A stretch of 56,399 bases of DNA from Prolixibacteraceae bacterium (GCA_019459485.1 JAIBEZ010000093.1:1-56399), one strand, 5' to 3'. Positions 8,180-17,410 are shown, counted from the first letter of the stretch. The notes: generated from the sequence alone by a model not told the origin. Numbers and translations are program-made.

Positions 8180-9496
8180 ATGAACAACACACCGGTAAGT
8201 CAGGAGATTGTAAAAAAATACATCGGTCAACTTCATATTAAAGACCTCGGAAAAGCCTCCATCAGAGAAATTGTTGCATTAATTAACCTGATCGAAGAAG
8301 AGAGCAAAGTGAAGTTTGTTCGCATGGAAATGGGTATTCCGGGACTGCCTGCCGCTCAGGTTGGTGTCGAGGCAGAAATCAAGGCTCTTCAATCGGGCGT
8401 TGCATCCGTTTATCCGATGATGGATGGCATCAAACCGCTCAAATACGAAGCTTCCCGTTTCATCAAAATGTTCATGGACATTGATATTGAACCTGCAAGT
8501 TGTATCCCAACTACCGGATCGATGCAGGGAACTTTTGCGGCTTTTTTAGTGGCTGGAAATGCTGACAAACAAAAAGATACCACGCTTTTTCTTGACCCGG
8601 GATTCCCGGTACAAAAACAGCAAATGACTGTAATGGGTCAGAAATTTGACCATTTTGATATTTTTGATTTCAGGGGCGAAAAACTTCGGGATAAACTTGA
8701 AAGCTACTTTTTAAAAGGGAACATCTGTTCGGTTGTCTATTCCAACCCAAACAATCCGACTTGGGTATGTTTTACAGAAGAAGAATTGCAGATTATCGGC
8801 GAATTGGCTACCAAATACGATGTGATCGTAATGGAAGACCTGGCCTATTTTGGAATGGATTTCAGAAAAGATTTATTTACTCCCGGAAGGCCACCCTATC
8901 AGCCAACCGTTGCGAAATACACCGATAATTACATTATTTTTATCTCCGCATCAAAAATTTTCTCGTATGCCGGTCAACGTGGAGCCATTATGGCAATTTC
9001 AAATGCCTTGTGGAACCGGCAATACGAAAACCTTGAAACCCGTTTCGGCAATAAACCATTTGGTTTTGTGATCGTGATGCAGGTTTTATACGCACTTTCT
9101 TCCGGAATCGCCCATTCAACCCAACATGCTCTGGCTGCCATGTTTAAAGCTGCAAGCGACGGCGAATTCAATTTTGTTGAAGACGTAAAGGAATACGGCC
9201 TGAAAGCCAGAATCATGAAGGAATTATTTACTTCAAACGGTTTCGTAATCGTGTATGAAAAAGATGGTGATGAACCCATTGCAGATGGTTTTTATTTCAC
9301 GATCGGATACCCTGGAATGACTGGCGGCGAACTCCTGCACAATATGCTGCACTATGGAATCAGTGCAATTACATTGACGAATACAGGCAGCGAAAAAGAA
9401 GGACTTAGGGCTTGTGTTTCGCACGTTAAACGCGAACAATTTAATGAATTGGAAAAACGGCTCGAACAATTTCATGCTGATTTCCCATTAATATAG
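8180..9496 (+). CDS. PLP-dependent aminotransferase, class I/II
   Basis: 438 residues of the fold-type I aminotransferase family. The conserved stretch YSNPNNPTW marks the cofactor region, [11 protein letters not shown] carries the Asp/Tyr pair that holds the pyridine ring, and the Schiff-base lysine lies in [14 protein letters not shown]. It lies between prephenate dehydratase/flavodoxin and the oxidoreductase genes, so transamination of phenylpyruvate or another arylpyruvate is the likely reaction; specificity is inferred from context. A 206-bp gap precedes it, so it may start its own transcript, while the ferredoxin subunit follows after only 5 bp. Confidence 0.88.
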   Translation: MNNTPVSQEIVKKYIGQLHIKDLGKASIREIVALINLIEEESKVKFVRMEMGIPGLPAAQVGVEAEIKALQSGVASVYPMMDGIKPLKYEASRFIKMFMDIDIEPASCIPTTGSMQGTFAAFLVAGNADKQKDTTLFLDPGFPVQKQQMTVMGQKFDHFDIFDFRGEKLRDKLESYFLKGNICSVVYSNPNNPTWVCFTEEELQIIGELATKYDVIVMEDLAYFGMDFRKDLFTPGRPPYQPTVAKYTDNYIIFISASKIFSYAGQRGAIMAISNALWNRQYENLETRFGNKPFGFVIVMQVLYALSSGIAHSTQHALAAMFKAASDGEFNFVEDVKEYGLKARIMKELFTSNGFVIVYEKDGDEPIADGFYFTIGYPGMTGGELLHNMLHYGISAITLTNTGSEKEGLRACVSHVKREQFNELEKRLEQFHADFPLI

Positions 9497-9501
9497 AAAA
9501 T

Positions 9502-9726
9502 ATGGCAAAAGTAATTGGAGCAGTTGTAGTTGACAACGAAGAATGCAAAGGCTGCGGTCTTTGTGTGGTGGCCTGTCCGCAGGATGTGCTAGGACAAAAC
9601 AAACAGGTTAACAGCCGCGGGTATCATTACTCGTTCATGAAAAATCCGGAAGCCTGCATCGGATGTTCAAACTGCGCAACGGTTTGTCCCGATACCTGCA
9701 TTACAGTTTATCGGGTGAAAATATAA
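9502..9726 (+). CDS. 2-oxoacid:ferredoxin oxidoreductase, ferredoxin-like delta subunit
   Basis: 74 residues with two 4Fe-4S motifs: [12 protein letters not shown] (Cys15, 18, 21, 25) and [12 protein letters not shown] (Cys52, 55, 58, 62). This is the small electron-transfer subunit of four-subunit KorABCD/VorABCD enzymes; it passes electrons from the thiamine centre to ferredoxin or flavodoxin. It is the first of four subunit genes (order delta, alpha, beta, gamma) and starts 5 bp after the aminotransferase. Confidence 0.9.
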   Translation: MAKVIGAVVVDNEECKGCGLCVVACPQDVLGQNKQVNSRGYHYSFMKNPEACIGCSNCATVCPDTCITVYRVKI

Positions 9727-9735
9727 GAAGTTCGA

Positions 9736-9791
9736 AATGCCTAAAGTTCGGAGTGCCTAAAGTACTCCAGACACTCCAAACTTTAGGCATT
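9736..9791. repeat. Long hairpin between delta and alpha subunit genes
   Basis: A 19-nt left arm (9736-9754) pairs with 9773-9791 with one mismatch, which is a G-U pair in the RNA. The loop repeats GCCTAAAGT, offering an alternative pairing with TTTAGGC further on (9791-9797). It lies in the 108-bp gap inside the oxidoreductase operon and could stabilise or separate transcript segments. Confidence 0.65.
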
Positions 9792-9834
9792 TTAGGCACT
9801 TGTTCAACAAAGTTAAAACGTAAAACAAAGAATA

Positions 9835-10920
9835 ATGGGCGAATTAAGATTAATGAAGGGAAATGAAGTAATTGCCGAAGCGGCCATCCGCTGTGGTTGC
9901 GACGGTTATTTCGGATATCCCATCACTCCCCAGTCGGAAGTGATGGAAACCCTGATGGACCGCGAACCCTGGAATGAAACAGGAATGGTCGTGCTTCAGG
10001 CCGAAAGTGAAATTGCCTCCATCCACATGGTTTATGGAGCTGCTGCCTCAGGTAAAAAAGTACTGACCTCTTCTTCAAGCCCCGGAATCAGCTTAATGGC
10101 CGAAGGAATATCCTATATAGCTGGAGCCGAATTGCCTTGTCTGATCGTGAATGTACAGCGTGGAGGTCCCGGACTCGGAACTATCCAGCCATCACAGGCC
10201 GATTATTTTCAATCGACCAAAGGCGGAGGCCACGGTGATTACCGGTTAATCGTGCTGGCGCCATCTTCTGTTCAGGAAATGAACGACTTTGTTGAACTCG
10301 GCTTTAAACTGGCTTTCAAATACCGCAATCCGGCAATGATTCTGAGTGACGGCGCTATTGGCCAGATGATGGAAAAAGTGGTGCTGGCCGATTATATTCC
10401 AAGAATGACCACTGAAGAAATTGATAAAAAATACGGCTCGTGGGCAACCAATGGAAAAAAAGTCAATCGTCAGAAAAATGTAATTACTTCTCTTGAAATG
10501 GATTCATTGAAAATGGAAGTGAACAACCAGCGATTGCAGGCAAAATATGCCAAAATGGAAGAGGAAGAAGTTCTTTTCGAAGAAATTCAATGCGAAGATG
10601 CCGAATACATTCTGGTAGCTTTTGGTTCATCATCAAGGGTTTGCCAGAAATCAGTGGATATTGCCCGCGAAAAAGGAATAAAACTGGGACTGCTTCGCCC
10701 GATTACACTGTTCCCTTTTCCGAAGAAACCAATTGCCGCATTGGCAAAACGTGTAAAAGGATTTTTAGTTGTAGAAATGAATGCCGGCCAGATGGTTGAA
10801 GATGTTCAACTGGCTGTTGGATGCGGATTGCCTGTTAAACACTACGGACGGATGGGCGGAATTATTCCAACTCCGTCGGAAGTGGTTGACGCACTGGAAC
10901 AAAAACTGATAGGAGGATAA
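9835..10920 (+). CDS. vorB: 2-oxoacid:ferredoxin oxidoreductase, alpha subunit (VorB/KorA type)
   Basis: 361 residues covering the pyrimidine-binding and transketolase-C-like domains. YFGYPITPQSEVMETL near the start and NVQRGGPGLGTIQPSQAD are signatures of the alpha subunit; the latter carries the Arg that contacts CoA or substrate. The complex decarboxylates a 2-oxoacid to an acyl-CoA and reduces ferredoxin, or runs in reverse. Next to arylpyruvate-forming enzymes and aryl-CoA ligases, an arylpyruvate may be the substrate; 2-oxoglutarate or branched-chain oxoacids remain possible. Confidence 0.9.
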   Translation: MGELRLMKGNEVIAEAAIRCGCDGYFGYPITPQSEVMETLMDREPWNETGMVVLQAESEIASIHMVYGAAASGKKVLTSSSSPGISLMAEGISYIAGAELPCLIVNVQRGGPGLGTIQPSQADYFQSTKGGGHGDYRLIVLAPSSVQEMNDFVELGFKLAFKYRNPAMILSDGAIGQMMEKVVLADYIPRMTTEEIDKKYGSWATNGKKVNRQKNVITSLEMDSLKMEVNNQRLQAKYAKMEEEEVLFEEIQCEDAEYILVAFGSSSRVCQKSVDIAREKGIKLGLLRPITLFPFPKKPIAALAKRVKGFLVVEMNAGQMVEDVQLAVGCGLPVKHYGRMGGIIPTPSEVVDALEQKLIGG

Positions 10921-10923
10921 TTT

Positions 10924-11724
10924 ATGGAACTCGCAGATATTATTAACCCAAAAAATCTGGTTTACAAAAAGCCGCCATTGCTGACCAGTACAACCATGCA
11001 TTATTGCCCGGGTTGCAGTCATGGAGTAATTCACAGACTTCTTGCCGAAGTTATTGAAGATATGGGAATTCAGGAAAAAACAATTGGCGTTTCACCTGTT
11101 GGATGCGCTGTATTCGCTTACAATTATATTGACATCGACTGGCAGGAAGCGGCACACGGAAGAGCGCCCGCTGTTGCAACCGGAATCGCCAGAACCAATC
11201 CTGATAAAGTAGTTTTTACCTATCAGGGTGACGGAGATTTGGCCTCCATAGGAGCTGCCGAAATTTTACACGCCTGTAACCGTGGTGAAGACATGGTGGT
11301 TATTTTTGTGAACAACGGTATTTATGGCATGACCGGCGGACAAATGGCACCCACCACTTTGCTGGGCCAAATTACCGCCACCACGCCGAATGGCCGCGAA
11401 GCGGGACGAAATGGATATCCGCTGAAAATCACCGAACTGATTGCTCAATTGCCCGGAACTTCCTATGTAACGAGGCAGTCGGTACAAACACCTGCTGCGA
11501 TAAGGAAATGCAAAAAAGCCATTTCAAAAGCCTTTCAGGCTGCAATCGATAAAAAAGGAACCTCTTTTGTCGAAGTCGTTTCAACCTGCAACATGAACTG
11601 GAAAATGACACCGGTGAAAGCCAACGAATGGATGGTCGAAAATATGTTCCCGTTCTACGTTCCCGGCGATCTGAAAGACAGTTCGAAAAACAATCCTGAA
11701 AGCTACACACCACTTAAAAATTAA
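10924..11724 (+). CDS. 2-oxoacid:ferredoxin oxidoreductase, thiamine-binding beta subunit
   Basis: 266 residues. HYCPGCSHG gives the CxxC motif near the N terminus, GDGDLASIG and NNGIYGMTGGQ form the magnesium-thiamine diphosphate site, and the rest matches the beta subunits of KorB/VorA type. It starts 3 bp after the alpha gene and 5 bp before the gamma gene, so the subunits are translated from one message. It provides the thiamine cofactor where decarboxylation occurs. Confidence 0.92.
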   Translation: MELADIINPKNLVYKKPPLLTSTTMHYCPGCSHGVIHRLLAEVIEDMGIQEKTIGVSPVGCAVFAYNYIDIDWQEAAHGRAPAVATGIARTNPDKVVFTYQGDGDLASIGAAEILHACNRGEDMVVIFVNNGIYGMTGGQMAPTTLLGQITATTPNGREAGRNGYPLKITELIAQLPGTSYVTRQSVQTPAAIRKCKKAISKAFQAAIDKKGTSFVEVVSTCNMNWKMTPVKANEWMVENMFPFYVPGDLKDSSKNNPESYTPLKN

Positions 11725-11729
11725 TTACG

Positions 11730-12281
11730 ATGACCGAAGAAATCATTATAGCCGGATTTGGCGGACAAGGTGTACTTTCAATGGGAAAAATTCTCGCTTA
11801 TTCGGGAGTGATGGCCAATCAGGAAGTTACCTGGTTTCCGTCATACGGTCCCGAAATGCGTGGAGGAACCGCCAATGTAACTGTTATTTTAAGTGATGAC
11901 CGAATCAGTTCGCCAATTATCAACGAATTTGATACGGCTATCATTCTGAACCAGCAATCGATGGATAAATTTGAGTCGATGGTAAAACCGGGCGGCGTAT
12001 TAATTTACGATCCGAATGGCATTATCCATTCGCCCAAACGCACCGACATCAACATTTATAAGATTGAAGGTACACTGATTGCTGCCGAATTGGGTAATGT
12101 GAAAACATTCAACATGGTGGTTTTAGGTGCATATCTGAAAGCCAAACCAGTGGTGAAAATGGAAAGTGTTGAAAAAGGTCTGGAAAAATCACTTCCGTCA
12201 AGACATCATTATATGATTCCGATGAATCTCGAAGCAGTGCAGAAAGGCTACGAAAGTCTGGAGTTGGTGCAAGTTGTATAA
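11730..12281 (+). CDS. 2-oxoacid:ferredoxin oxidoreductase, gamma subunit
   Basis: 183 residues with the gamma-subunit signatures IIIAGFGGQGVLSMGK at the N terminus and SYGPEMRGGTANV about residue 43. This subunit forms the CoA-side interface of the complex. It is the last gene of the long plus-strand block; a strong bidirectional terminator follows 12 bp later and separates it from gcvH on the other strand. Confidence 0.92.
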   Translation: MTEEIIIAGFGGQGVLSMGKILAYSGVMANQEVTWFPSYGPEMRGGTANVTVILSDDRISSPIINEFDTAIILNQQSMDKFESMVKPGGVLIYDPNGIIHSPKRTDINIYKIEGTLIAAELGNVKTFNMVVLGAYLKAKPVVKMESVEKGLEKSLPSRHHYMIPMNLEAVQKGYESLELVQVV

Positions 12282-12292
12282 TCCTGAATACC

Positions 12293-12345
12293 GCATAAAA
12301 AACAAAGCCTTGAAGATTTTACTTCAAGGCTTTGTTTTTTTATGC
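12293..12345. terminator. Bidirectional terminator between gamma subunit and gcvH
   Basis: Perfect 15-bp stem (12301-12315 with 12322-12336), loop ATTTTA, flanked by A6 on the left and T7 on the right; the palindrome extends to GCAT/ATGC at the ends. It works for both converging transcripts and overlaps the gcvH stop codon. Confidence 0.9.
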
Positions 12346-12720
12346 TTCAAGCATCGCCTGGTATTGTTCGGCGCTTAGCAGGTCTTCAAGTTCTGCCGGA
12401 TTGTCAATTGATAATTTTATTAACCAACCTTCGCCATATGCATCTTTGTTTACAAGCTCGGGAGAACCTTCGAGAGCCGGATTTACTTCCAAAACTTTGC
12501 CGCTAACGGGCATAAACAAATCAGAGACTGTTTTTACTGCTTCGATGGTTCCGAAAGTTTCGCCTTTTTCGAGCGTTTCACCTTCAGTTTCAATTTCAAC
12601 AAAAACAATGTCGCCCAGCTCGCCCTGAGCAAAAGCGGTAATTCCAACTACAGCTTGATCACCTTCCACGCTAATCCATTCGTGTTCGTTGGTGTACTTT
12701 AAATTTTGTGGCAGCTTCAT
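12340..12720 (-). CDS. gcvH: Glycine cleavage system H protein
   Basis: 126 residues, the standard size. The lipoyl-carrying lysine lies in the GTIEAVKTVSDL motif (about residue 64), and the start MKLPQNLKYTNEHEWI is typical. The lipoyl arm shuttles the aminomethyl group among the P, T and L proteins; none of those genes is in this window, so gcvH stands alone here. It ends within the shared terminator and is preceded by a TAnnTTTG box. Confidence 0.96.
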   Translation of the reverse strand: MKLPQNLKYTNEHEWISVEGDQAVVGITAFAQGELGDIVFVEIETEGETLEKGETFGTIEAVKTVSDLFMPVSGKVLEVNPALEGSPELVNKDAYGEGWLIKLSIDNPAELEDLLSAEQYQAMLEA

Positions 12721-12750
12721 ATTTTATTTATTATTCGGTTTATCGTGAAT

Positions 12751-12778
12751 CAAAAGTAATACAAATTTTTTATTCAAA
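12751..12778 (-). promoter_or_regulatory. Promoter for gcvH
   Basis: On the minus strand TTTG (12775-12778) is followed after 16 bp by TACTTTTG (12751-12758). The -7 box is exact; the spacer is shorter than the 19 bp seen in the two best promoters of this window. The leader would be about 25 nt. Confidence 0.45.
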
Positions 12779-12848
12779 CCTTTAACAAAAGTCACTGTTA
12801 TGCAAATTCGCTGAAGTTTTATTAATTTGCACAACTAAAATAATACAG

Positions 12849-13271
12849 ATGTTTCAGACTGAAATAAAACACGTTTCCGACCTTCAGGATACCGCCAAAC
12901 AATTGCTGAGCCATTTTCCTGAAGACCGCATATTTGCCTTGTACGGCGGGATGGGTGCAGGAAAGACCACCTTTATAAAAGCCATTTGTCACGAACTGGG
13001 TTCAGACGATTATGTAACCAGCCCTACATTTGCGCTTATTAACGAATACTCAACCAGTGAAGGCGCTGTAATCTATCATTTTGATTTCTATCGCATTAAA
13101 AAACTGGAAGAAGCTTTCGATTTGGGTTATGAAGATTATATTTACAGTGGAAATTACTGTTTCATCGAATGGCCCGAAATGATCGAATCTTTGTTGCCTG
13201 ACGGAATTGTAGAAGTTCGGATTACGGAGGTTGAACATGGTAAAAGGCTGGTGGTAGCGGCAAAAGTGTAA
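12849..13271 (+). CDS. tsaE: tRNA threonylcarbamoyladenosine biosynthesis ATPase TsaE
   Basis: 140 residues. The Walker A motif GGMGAGKT is at 33-40, followed by SPTFALINEY and HFDFYRI, which together define TsaE. It powers the TsaB/TsaD/TsaE complex that makes t6A37 in ANN-decoding tRNAs. The companion gene for the first step, tsaC/Sua5, is also in this window (46063-46626), but the two are not adjacent. A near-match TTAATTTG box precedes it. Confidence 0.95.
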   Translation: MFQTEIKHVSDLQDTAKQLLSHFPEDRIFALYGGMGAGKTTFIKAICHELGSDDYVTSPTFALINEYSTSEGAVIYHFDFYRIKKLEEAFDLGYEDYIYSGNYCFIEWPEMIESLLPDGIVEVRITEVEHGKRLVVAAKV

Positions 13272-13280
13272 ATAGTATCC

Positions 13281-13403
13281 TTTGCCGTTGACTTTAGTCA
13301 ACGGAATGAAGGAACAAAAAAGTTAGGGCTTTAGCCCAATATTATGTGGCTAAAGCCTATATAAATCAGCATTTTCACTCCGTCAGCTAAAGCAGACGGC
13401 AAA
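13281..13403. repeat. Compound element of nested palindromes
   Basis: Outer arms TTTGCCGT (13281-13288) and ACGGCAAA (13396-13403) enclose three hairpins: an 8-bp stem at 13285-13304 with loop TTTA, GGGCT/AGCCC at 13326-13337, and GGCT/AGCC at 13348-13357; CCGTC/GACGG (13380-13399) overlaps the right arm. It sits between tsaE and ald. The first hairpin core resembles palindromes at 47634 and 56379. Confidence 0.65.
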
Positions 13404-13471
13404 GAATAATGCGTGAAGCAAGTGTTTATTCGTTTTTTTAGAATCATTTTCAAGAACCCAAATGCGCTATC

Positions 13472-14692
13472 ATGACTGAAAAAGACAAATTAACCGAACA
13501 ATCTTCATCTGGCTCAACCTTTATGATGCCGAAAGAAGAAATGCTTGAAATACGCAGAAAAGGAAAAAAAATACGGATTGGAATCCCTTCCGACAAGGAT
13601 AAAGTGGAGTACCGTGTTCCGCTGACTCCGCAGGCCGTCGAGTTGCTGGTTTCTTACGGTCATGAGATACTGATTGAAAAAGAAGCTGGCAAAGCAGCAA
13701 GTTATACCGATGAGGAATACCGCAATGCCGGTGCACTGGTTATGGACGACCGGAAAGATATTTTTGAATGCGACATCATTTTGCGTGTTTCCCCATTTGA
13801 TGAATCGGAAATCGACCAGCTCAAAGGACATCAGGCGCTGATTTCGAATTTGCAGATCAATGCACATTGTCCGGCATCCATTGCAAAACTGATGCAGAAA
13901 AAGGTCATCAACATTGCTTACGAATACCTTGAAGATGAAGATGGGAGCAAGCCTGTTGTGCAGTTGATGAGTCAGATTTCTGGTAGTACTTCCATCATTC
14001 TGGCCAACGAGTACATGAGTAAATCGCGCGATGGAAAAGGTGTTTTGCTTGGTAGTGTAACCGGAATTTCGCCTGCAGAACTGGTTATTCTGGGATCTGG
14101 AACCGCTGCCGAATATGCTGCACGCGCTGCGTTGGGGCTGGGAGCCATTGTAAAGGTTTTCGACGACAACATCAGTTCGTTGCGAAAGCTGGAAGATAAA
14201 CTTCCGCAGCGAATATTTACATCGGTATTCTATCCGAAAGTGGTGAAGAAGGCGCTTAAATCGGCTGATGCTGTACTTGGTGCAATGCCGGTCGGTATGC
14301 CGCCATCGTTCCGCATTTCCGAAGATATGGTAAAGAAAATGAAACCGGGATCGGTAATTATTGACTTAAACGTGAGTCAGGGAGGTTGTTTCGAAACTTC
14401 GCATTGTACCGACCTGAACAATCCTGCCTTTGTCGAGCATGGAGTAATACATTATTGTGTGCCAAATGTACCGGCCATTGTAGCCCGCACCGCTTCCATC
14501 GCTCTGAGCAACATTCTGATTCCGATTATCATTGCAATCGGCGAAATTGGCGGAATTGACAATTACATTAAAAATTCAAAAAGCTTCCGGAAAGGGGTTT
14601 ACATCTACAACGGCCTCCTGACAAATTCTGCTTTGGCCGAAAAATTCAACCTGCCTTACAAAGATCTTGATCTTTTGTTGGCTGTTTATTAG
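13472..14692 (+). CDS. ald: Alanine dehydrogenase
   Basis: 406 residues of the alanine dehydrogenase/transhydrogenase family. The N-terminal part has RVPLTPQAVELL, matching the pyruvate/alanine site block RxxLTPxxV, and the Rossmann domain has VILGSGTAAEYAARAA. It catalyses NAD-linked deamination of alanine to pyruvate and ammonia or the reverse. The first 30 residues are an extra charged extension relative to the shorter Bacillus type, common in Bacteroidota members. It converges with pulA, leaving 7 bp between the stops and no room for a terminator. Confidence 0.88.
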   Translation: MTEKDKLTEQSSSGSTFMMPKEEMLEIRRKGKKIRIGIPSDKDKVEYRVPLTPQAVELLVSYGHEILIEKEAGKAASYTDEEYRNAGALVMDDRKDIFECDIILRVSPFDESEIDQLKGHQALISNLQINAHCPASIAKLMQKKVINIAYEYLEDEDGSKPVVQLMSQISGSTSIILANEYMSKSRDGKGVLLGSVTGISPAELVILGSGTAAEYAARAALGLGAIVKVFDDNISSLRKLEDKLPQRIFTSVFYPKVVKKALKSADAVLGAMPVGMPPSFRISEDMVKKMKPGSVIIDLNVSQGGCFETSHCTDLNNPAFVEHGVIHYCVPNVPAIVARTASIALSNILIPIIIAIGEIGGIDNYIKNSKSFRKGVYIYNGLLTNSALAEKFNLPYKDLDLLLAVY

Positions 14693-14699
14693 CGAAGAA

Positions 14700-16640
14700 T
14701 CAATCTTCCACCAGAATCATCATAGAAATTCCCGGAACTTCGATTTCTTTTCCTTCAGGATAAACAGTACTCTCCTCGTCGATCATGGTGTTACTGGCTA
14801 TCAGTCTCCAGTGGATGTGCTCCTTTATCGGGAATTTTATGCTCTGGGCGTTTCCGTTAAACACAAGCAGAATGGTTCGCCATTCATCGCCATTTGCATG
14901 GTTCACCAATACATAAGAGGCAACTCCGGGCGTGTAATCTTCCGAAAAAATCAGGTGTTCCCGTATTTGGTTCGAATTGGTCATCCTGAATGCCGGATGG
15001 TTTTTTCTCAACTGAATCAGACTCCGGTAATATTTATAAACTTCTGAAAAAGTATGCTTCCGGTTCCAGTCAATTTGATTGATCTTGTCGGGCGATTTGT
15101 ACGAATTGTGATCGCCAAGTTTGGTGCGGGCCATCTCAACACCGGCATGAAGGAACGGGATTCCCTGAGAGGTGAGAATCAATGCGCCTGCCATCATTAC
15201 CATCCGGTTAATTTCTTCGTCGCTGGCCACCGGGCTGCTCATTACGAATTTGTCGTACAAGGTGAAATTGTCGTGGCACGAGGCATAATTAACACATTGC
15301 CAGGGTTCTTTTGCCCAAGGCGATTTCGAATGCTCGACATAACCATACACAATCTGCGGATGAAAACAGGCGGCGGTAATGCCAAATTTTATGGTTTCTT
15401 CCTGAACAGTTTGTCCGCTTACAAAACCGGTACTGCGCGGATTGAAGTTATTGCCCTTGATGCCGTCACGAAAATCGTCGTTAAAAACGGCAATCCGGTC
15501 AAGTCTGGGAACATTGGTTTTTATGGCACGCTGAGTTTCATCAAAAGGACTCGCATCGGCCGCCCATCCTTCACCGTACAATAAGATTTCTGGCGAAATG
15601 GCATTCATTTTCACCCTGATTTGGTTCATCGTATCCAGATCGTAAATCCCCATCAGGTCGAACCTGATTCCGTCGATATGAAATTCAGTAACCCAATAGT
15701 ACAGCGAATCGAGAACGTATTTCCGCACCATCGCCCGTTCGCTGGCAATTTCGTTTCCGCAGCCACTTGCATTCGAGAACGATCCATCCGGTTTTTGCCG
15801 GTAATAATAGCCCGGAACGGTTTGGTTAAAACAAGATCGGCGGGTCAGCGCAGTGTGATTGTATACCATATCGAGCACAACACCAATTCCGGCCCGGTGA
15901 AGCGATTGCACCAGCATTTTCAGTTCAGTTATTCTCGAAGTTGTTTTGGGATCGGTTGAGTAACTTCCCTCGGGAGCGTTGAAGTTTTGCGGATCGTAAC
16001 CCCAATTGTAGGAATTATCGGGTGCATTTTCATCGACAGTCGAAAAATCGCTTACCGGAAGCAAATGCACGTGGGTAATCCCGAGTTCCTTTAAATGGTC
16101 GATGCCGGTTTTAAGACCCTGCGGCGAAAGTGTTCCGTGTTCGGTAAATGCCAGGTATTTGCCTTTGTTTTTTATTCCTGAAGTAGTTGAGATGGAAAAA
16201 TCGCGGACATGCAACTCGTAAATAATTGCATCCACAGGATTCTTACATCCAACGCGTTTATCTTCCAGCCAACCTTCCGGATTGGTTTCCTCCGGATCAA
16301 AAATCAATCCCCGGTGTCCGTTAGCACCGACAGCCCGGGCATCCACACCGGGAGTTTCGTTCAGCCATTCGCCGTCATTCACACGGATCGTATAATAAAA
16401 TCCATTCAGGTCGCCATTTAGCGAAAAAATCCAGGTTCCGTTGTCAAACCTGGTAAACTGATCGATACGAATGGCTTCTCCTTCGATGCTATGTTGGTAA
16501 ATGCGAAGTTCGACCTCTTTTGCAGTAGGCGCCCAAACGCGTATATTCGTTTTTTCTTTTGTATAGGTAACGCCCAAATCGTTTCCGCCATAATACGGAA
16601 AAGTCGAAAAATCAACACCATTAAATTTCCAATCTCTCAT
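14700..16640 (-). CDS. pulA: Type I pullulanase
   Basis: 646 residues. An N-terminal CBM48-type module (about 15-110) precedes a GH13 barrel with the pullulanase signature YNWGYDPQNFN and the conserved regions DMVYNHT, GIRFDLMG (nucleophile Asp) and LYGEGW (acid Glu). It cuts alpha-1,6 branches in pullulan, starch or glycogen. No signal peptide is seen, so it acts in the cytoplasm, probably on glycogen or imported maltodextrins. An upstream membrane protein gene is co-oriented, 60 bp away. Confidence 0.93.
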   Translation of the reverse strand: MRDWKFNGVDFSTFPYYGGNDLGVTYTKEKTNIRVWAPTAKEVELRIYQHSIEGEAIRIDQFTRFDNGTWIFSLNGDLNGFYYTIRVNDGEWLNETPGVDARAVGANGHRGLIFDPEETNPEGWLEDKRVGCKNPVDAIIYELHVRDFSISTTSGIKNKGKYLAFTEHGTLSPQGLKTGIDHLKELGITHVHLLPVSDFSTVDENAPDNSYNWGYDPQNFNAPEGSYSTDPKTTSRITELKMLVQSLHRAGIGVVLDMVYNHTALTRRSCFNQTVPGYYYRQKPDGSFSNASGCGNEIASERAMVRKYVLDSLYYWVTEFHIDGIRFDLMGIYDLDTMNQIRVKMNAISPEILLYGEGWAADASPFDETQRAIKTNVPRLDRIAVFNDDFRDGIKGNNFNPRSTGFVSGQTVQEETIKFGITAACFHPQIVYGYVEHSKSPWAKEPWQCVNYASCHDNFTLYDKFVMSSPVASDEEINRMVMMAGALILTSQGIPFLHAGVEMARTKLGDHNSYKSPDKINQIDWNRKHTFSEVYKYYRSLIQLRKNHPAFRMTNSNQIREHLIFSEDYTPGVASYVLVNHANGDEWRTILLVFNGNAQSIKFPIKEHIHWRLIASNTMIDEESTVYPEGKEIEVPGISMMILVED

Positions 16641-16700
16641 CCAGGTTCTGCTTTTTATTTTTTCTCTTCGGAAAGTTAGTTTGTCTATTGAACGGGAAAG

Positions 16701-17252
16701 CTATGTTACAAGGCTCTTCCGGAGTTTTACACTGTTCGATTTCCATTTGCGGCCATCAATGTCCGAAACGTGGATTCGCGCCCAGTAAAAACTTTTTATT
16801 TCCCGGTCGTACAGGTGAAATGTGGCGGTTTCGACCCGCATTTGGTGGGTTATTCCCGGATTCAGGAAAAGCGGAAAAACCTGCTGCCCTTTGATACCGT
16901 TTAGTTTGAACTTTCGTTTCGTCCATATTTTGCGGAATTCAAGTATTGGGGCATCAAGGTCGGCCTCGTGTTTTCCAATGTTCCGGATGGTAATTGTAAG
17001 TACATGAGGCCTGAAAAGGCGGTCTTTATCGAGGTGGACGTCGATCTTCACTTTTTTCAGAAACCTAAAAAACCGTCCGAAATTTCTTTTTTTCTGAAAA
17101 TACTTAAAGGCTCCCCAGCCAATGATCAGAATCAGAATAGCCGACAAAACTGCAATAATCCGGATAAGTAAAAGCTTTTCAGGATCAATTCCATTGCCTG
17201 AAAACAAAGCAAGCGGATCGAATAAAAACATGTTAAAATACCAACTATCCAT
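16701..17252 (-). CDS. Membrane-anchored protein of unknown function
   Basis: 183 residues that I do not recognise. A transmembrane segment at about 29-51 (IIAVLSAILILIIGWGAF) is followed by a basic stretch (YFQKKRNFGRFFRF) and a soluble domain of about 120 residues with beta-rich pattern (HVLTITIRNIGKHEADLDAP), which resembles an immunoglobulin-like fold. The domain is probably cytoplasmic by the positive-inside rule. It is 60 bp upstream of pulA in the same direction. The CCCGGG array begins 160 bp upstream of its start. Confidence 0.65.
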   Translation of the reverse strand: MDSWYFNMFLFDPLALFSGNGIDPEKLLLIRIIAVLSAILILIIGWGAFKYFQKKRNFGRFFRFLKKVKIDVHLDKDRLFRPHVLTITIRNIGKHEADLDAPILEFRKIWTKRKFKLNGIKGQQVFPLFLNPGITHQMRVETATFHLYDREIKSFYWARIHVSDIDGRKWKSNSVKLRKSLVT

Positions 17253-17410
17253 ACCATTACCAGATTGACTGGCAAAAATAGAAAAACTCCCGCGATAATT
17301 GCAGTACTTTTTCCAATCCGGGGATTTCGTGCTGTTTTTCCATTCAATATGAATGATGGTTGTAGTGAAAGGGTTCGCAGTTTGAAAAATTAATCAGGGA
17401 AAACTAAATT

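Noticed and set aside
17132-17347. 71-codon hydrophobic minus-strand frame overlapping the start of the gene at 16701-17252
   Set aside because: It overlaps a better frame, has no recognisable family, and gives no sign of a frameshifted extension.
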